Positions 5,609 through 7,507 of a stretch of 7,507 bases of DNA are shown here, piece by piece; the first letter of the stretch is position 1; each line of letters opens with the position of its first letter. The DNA is from Euryarchaeota archaeon UBA226 (GTDB lineage Archaea > Thermoplasmatota > Poseidoniia > Poseidoniales > Poseidoniaceae), in NCBI GenBank assembly GCA_002505935.1, contig DAWL01000011.1, positions 1 through 7,507 of the forward strand, in the 5' to 3' direction. The position numbers were made by a program, and so were the translations under genes. A model generated the notes under the pieces. The model was given only the letters and a program-made list of their open reading frames with translations. It searched no databases and was not told where the DNA came from.

Positions 5609-7063
5609 ATGCCCGACCCCGTGATTAGTCCAGATGGAAAATTCATGTGGACTGGAGATGAATGGATTCCAGTCCCTCCATCTACAGAACCACAATCAAA
5701 TGAATTGGGTGAACAATCATTGAATATGCAGGATTCCGTCATTGGAGGAGATGTCGTACATAGCACTGTCATCAATAACGATCCTGCTGCTGTTACTTCT
5801 GCTGTCATCGAGGCATTGCAACAAATGGGAATGATTGGCAATACATCCGAGGCAACACCCCCTCCACCATCTCCAAAGATAGAATTGCCAGCCGCATTCA
5901 AAGTTGGAGACCATGTTGAGTATCACAGTCCTACCAATGAAAGATGGTTGGATAGATGCACTGTAGTTGGAATCAATGATGATGGAACTTATCGTATTGA
6001 GGTGCCCAAGTCATCAGGGATTGAGACAAAACACGCTGTGGTTATTGGTTCAGCACCTGGAACCATTCGTCCTGCAGCGCCTCCATACAATACTGGAGAC
6101 CGCGTATTGGTGAATTGGAAGAACCATGGCACATATTTCCCTGGAACCATTGCTTCAGAGAATGATGAACATCTATTCAGGATTCATTATGATGATGGTG
6201 ATGTCGAAGATGGAGTAGAATGGAGTAGAATTGAAACCTTGGTTGAAGAATCTTCTGAAGTACAAGAATACGTGCAACATATTTCAGAAGAAGAAAATGA
6301 ATTGATTGAGGCATTCAAGGTATTTGATGAAAATGGAACTGGTACAATTTCAGCCAAGAAGTTCTTTGCGATTCTCACGGAGATGGGAGATGATCCATTA
6401 TCCGTAGAACAGGCTCTCGCAGAATTTGCAGAATTAGGAATTGAAATTGATTCACAAATAGATTATCGTGAATTGGCCAAGTTCATGGCAAGTTCTGAGC
6501 AAGTAGAAGAAACGCTTGTAAACAAACCAGAAGTCATCATTCGAGATGCAGAAATCAAGGAAGGTGATCTGTATGGACATGCATATAATCACCCTAAGTT
6601 GGGGGAAGGGCCTATCAGGACTTCTCAGATTCTAGGAATTCAATACGATGAACGGGCAACCGCAAAAGTCGAGACTGGGAACACGATTTACGTTGTTGGC
6701 CCAACAGGTTGGAAAGTTCTACCAGAAGAGCATCCCTTCAATTCAAAATATTCTGTTGGAGAGAAAGTCAAAGTAGAGTGGAAAGGCAGTTGGTTCGATG
6801 CTTCGATTTTAGCAATCGATGGAGAACAGTATCATATTTCGTACATTGGATATGACTCAAGTTGGGATGAATGGGTAGGTCCAGAGAGAATCAAGAACTC
6901 AAGATATTCTATTGGAGAACACGTCAAAGTCGAATGGAACGGAAGTTGGTTCGATGCTTCTATTCTAGCGATCAATGGAGAACATTACCACATCACATAC
7001 ATTGGGTATGACTCTAGTTGGGACGAATGGATAGGTCCTGAACGTATCCAAAAAACTGCTTAG
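5609..7063 (+). CDS. Multidomain protein: four Tudor/chromo-barrel-like segments plus a calmodulin-like EF-hand pair
   Basis: I do not recognise this 484-residue protein as a named family. In order: a short W-rich motif 'SPDGKFMWTGDEWIP' (7-21); 'QDSVIGGDVVHSTVINND' (41-58) followed by a helix (about 59-74); a proline-rich linker (84-90); a Tudor-like barrel (about 97-133, 'FKVGDHVEYH'); a second one (160-211) with 'YYDDGD'-type acidic signature 'HYDDGDVEDGVEWSRI'; an EF-hand pair (226-293) resembling the calmodulin C-lobe ('LIEAFKVFDENGTGTISAKK'); a beta-rich segment with 'NHPKLGEGPIRTSQI' (327-341); and two nearly identical chromo-barrel/Tudor-knot-like repeats (381-428 and 433-480) ending 'DEWVGPERI' and 'DEWIGPERI'. 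No signal peptide or membrane helix is seen, so it is probably cytoplasmic. Such barrels bind methylated lysines, peptides or nucleic acid in eukaryotes; the ligand here is unknown. The ATG at 5609 follows GGAGG. The frame is intact. Confidence 0.9.
   Translation: MPDPVISPDGKFMWTGDEWIPVPPSTEPQSNELGEQSLNMQDSVIGGDVVHSTVINNDPAAVTSAVIEALQQMGMIGNTSEATPPPPSPKIELPAAFKVGDHVEYHSPTNERWLDRCTVVGINDDGTYRIEVPKSSGIETKHAVVIGSAPGTIRPAAPPYNTGDRVLVNWKNHGTYFPGTIASENDEHLFRIHYDDGDVEDGVEWSRIETLVEESSEVQEYVQHISEEENELIEAFKVFDENGTGTISAKKFFAILTEMGDDPLSVEQALAEFAELGIEIDSQIDYRELAKFMASSEQVEETLVNKPEVIIRDAEIKEGDLYGHAYNHPKLGEGPIRTSQILGIQYDERATAKVETGNTIYVVGPTGWKVLPEEHPFNSKYSVGEKVKVEWKGSWFDASILAIDGEQYHISYIGYDSSWDEWVGPERIKNSRYSIGEHVKVEWNGSWFDASILAINGEHYHITYIGYDSSWDEWIGPERIQKTA
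6211..6230 (+). repeat. Exact tandem duplication of a 10-base unit inside the coding region
   Basis: TGGAGTAGAA occurs twice back to back. Ten is not a multiple of three, so the copies are read in different frames (giving the GVE and WSR parts of 'DGVEWSRI' in the second Tudor-like segment). The coding frame is intact. It may be chance or an old slippage event. Confidence 0.85.
6749..6892 (+). repeat. Chromo-barrel-like coding repeat, copy A
   Basis: This is the first of two 48-codon units, starting 'YSVGEKVKVEWKG' and ending 'WDEWVGPERI'. By hand alignment it matches copy B at 118 of 144 bases and 41 of 48 residues, with no gaps. The unit ends in the pattern Y-x-G-Y-x-x-x-x-D-E-W-x-x-x-x-R-I, close to the chromo-barrel/Tudor-knot consensus of eukaryotic MOF- and MSL3-like proteins. 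Confidence 0.9.
6905..7048 (+). repeat. Chromo-barrel-like coding repeat, copy B
   Basis: This is the second unit, 156 bases after copy A and separated from it by a four-residue linker (KNSR). It begins 'YSIGEHVKVEWNG' and ends 'WDEWIGPERI'. The seven residue changes from copy A are mostly conservative (V/I twice, S/T, K/N, D/N). About two thirds of the differing codons are synonymous by hand count, so both copies appear to be under purifying selection. Confidence 0.9.
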
Positions 7064-7109
7064 AATCAAACAGGTTCTTGAAAACATTAGACTCATCGAA
7101 TGCTAAATC

Positions 7110-7129
7110 GGTTGATTCATCGTTCAACC
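7110..7129. repeat. Six-base inverted repeat spanning the thiolase stop codon
   Basis: GGTTGA (7110-7115) and TCAACC (7124-7129) can pair around an eight-base loop at the 3' end of the thiolase gene, in the convergent gap. No run of T follows on either strand, so it does not look like a typical archaeal T-rich terminator. It may be chance or a weak 3'-end structure. Confidence 0.3.
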
Positions 7130-7507
7130 AACATAGCGACAGCGTTACCTCCGCCTAAGCATAGAGTTACGATTCCCATCTTTGCATCGATTCGACGCAT
7201 TGCACCTAGCAAGGTAATCAGGCATCGTGTGCCACTAGCCCCTAGGGGATGCCCCAACGCAACCGCACCTCCATGAACGTTGAATCTGTCAATTGGAATA
7301 TCGATTGCTTTGAACACCGAACAAGAAGCGGCGGCAAATGCCTCATTGTGTTCATAGAGGTCCACGTCCAATACGGACAAACCATTCCGCTCCAACAGTG
7401 CCTCAATGGCAGGAATAGGTGCACTCATCACTCTAGCGGGTTCCACCCCACTGGTCACATGGTCCTTGATTGAACAGATGATTTCCCAACCCATCTCTTC
7501 AGCCAAT
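7117..7507 (-). CDS. Acetyl-CoA acetyltransferase (thiolase), C-terminal part; 5' end outside window
   Basis: The last 129-130 codons of a thiolase are visible, ending in TGA at 7119-7117; the N-terminal two thirds, including the nucleophilic Cys, lie beyond the window. Thiolases condense two acetyl-CoA to acetoacetyl-CoA or cleave 3-ketoacyl-CoA. Numbering the fragment from the Leu codon at 7506, the family motifs are 'NEAFA' (54-58), 'HGGAVALGHPLGASG' (78-92, with the active-site His in GHP) and 'CLGGGNA' (116-122, with the second active-site Cys). 'YEHNEAFAAA', the HGG form and 'CLGGG' match classical bacterial-type thiolases, not the archaeal DUF35-linked type of the mevalonate pathway, so a role in fatty-acid or ketoacyl-CoA metabolism is more likely; this is inference. 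No in-window codon should be taken as the start. It converges with the 484-residue gene across 53 bases. Confidence 0.95.
   Translation of the reverse strand, partial: LAEEMGWEIICSIKDHVTSGVEPARVMSAPIPAIEALLERNGLSVLDVDLYEHNEAFAAASCSVFKAIDIPIDRFNVHGGAVALGHPLGASGTRCLITLLGAMRRIDAKMGIVTLCLGGGNAVAMLVER

Noticed and set aside
5461..5901. A 146-codon minus-strand frame spanning the NFACT end and the next gene
   Set aside because: It covers the promoter gap and two well-supported plus-strand genes, has no recognisable domain, and its composition looks like a reverse-frame shadow.
7249..7473. A 74-codon plus-strand frame opposite the thiolase
   Set aside because: It is antisense to clear thiolase motifs and has no domain or start signal of its own.

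Overview
The window looks like a chromosomal segment of a mesophilic, probably marine archaeon of the Thermoplasmatota. Marine Group II (Ca. Poseidoniales) is my best guess. The reasons are an archaeal-style tRNA-Gln(CUG) with a 3-bp D stem, an archaeal NFACT/RqcH-type protein, a PKD-domain protein with long acidic stretches, a TATA-like promoter just upstream of a short leader, and mid-range GC by eye. The assignment rests on protein style, not on a marker gene, so it is moderate only.

Layout. Bases 2-730 (+) are the C-terminal end of a larger protein whose start lies before the window: a partial beta-propeller-like segment, an acidic linker and a terminal PKD domain. It overlaps by four bases (ATGA) a glyoxalase-II-like metallo-beta-lactamase (MBL) hydrolase at 727-1482 (+). 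Next, on the minus strand, are a tRNA-Gln(CUG) at 1521-1596 and, upstream of it, a probable 53-residue single-pass membrane protein at 1654-1815. A divergent plus-strand pair follows: a Nudix-MBL fusion at 1869-3416 that directly abuts an NFACT/RqcH protein at 3417-5552. After 56 bases with a likely TATA box and a GGAGG hairpin comes a 484-residue multidomain protein at 5609-7063 (+). The right edge (7117-7507, minus) is the C-terminal part of a bacterial-type thiolase, convergent with that gene.

How the genes may work together. The Nudix-MBL and NFACT genes have no spacer and are almost certainly co-translated. NFACT proteins work in ribosome-associated quality control, and LACTB2-like MBL domains include RNases, so a joint role in RNA or translation rescue is possible but is inference only. 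The PKD protein and the glyoxalase-II-like hydrolase share a transcript without an obvious functional link.

The most unusual gene is at 5609-7063. It joins four Tudor/chromo-barrel-like segments (the last two a clear tandem duplication), a calmodulin-like EF-hand pair with degenerate calcium loops, and two short N-terminal motifs. This architecture is eukaryote-like, and I cannot assign it a function. No insertion sequence, CRISPR array, phage gene or replication origin is visible, and no stretch over 300 bases lacks a gene.
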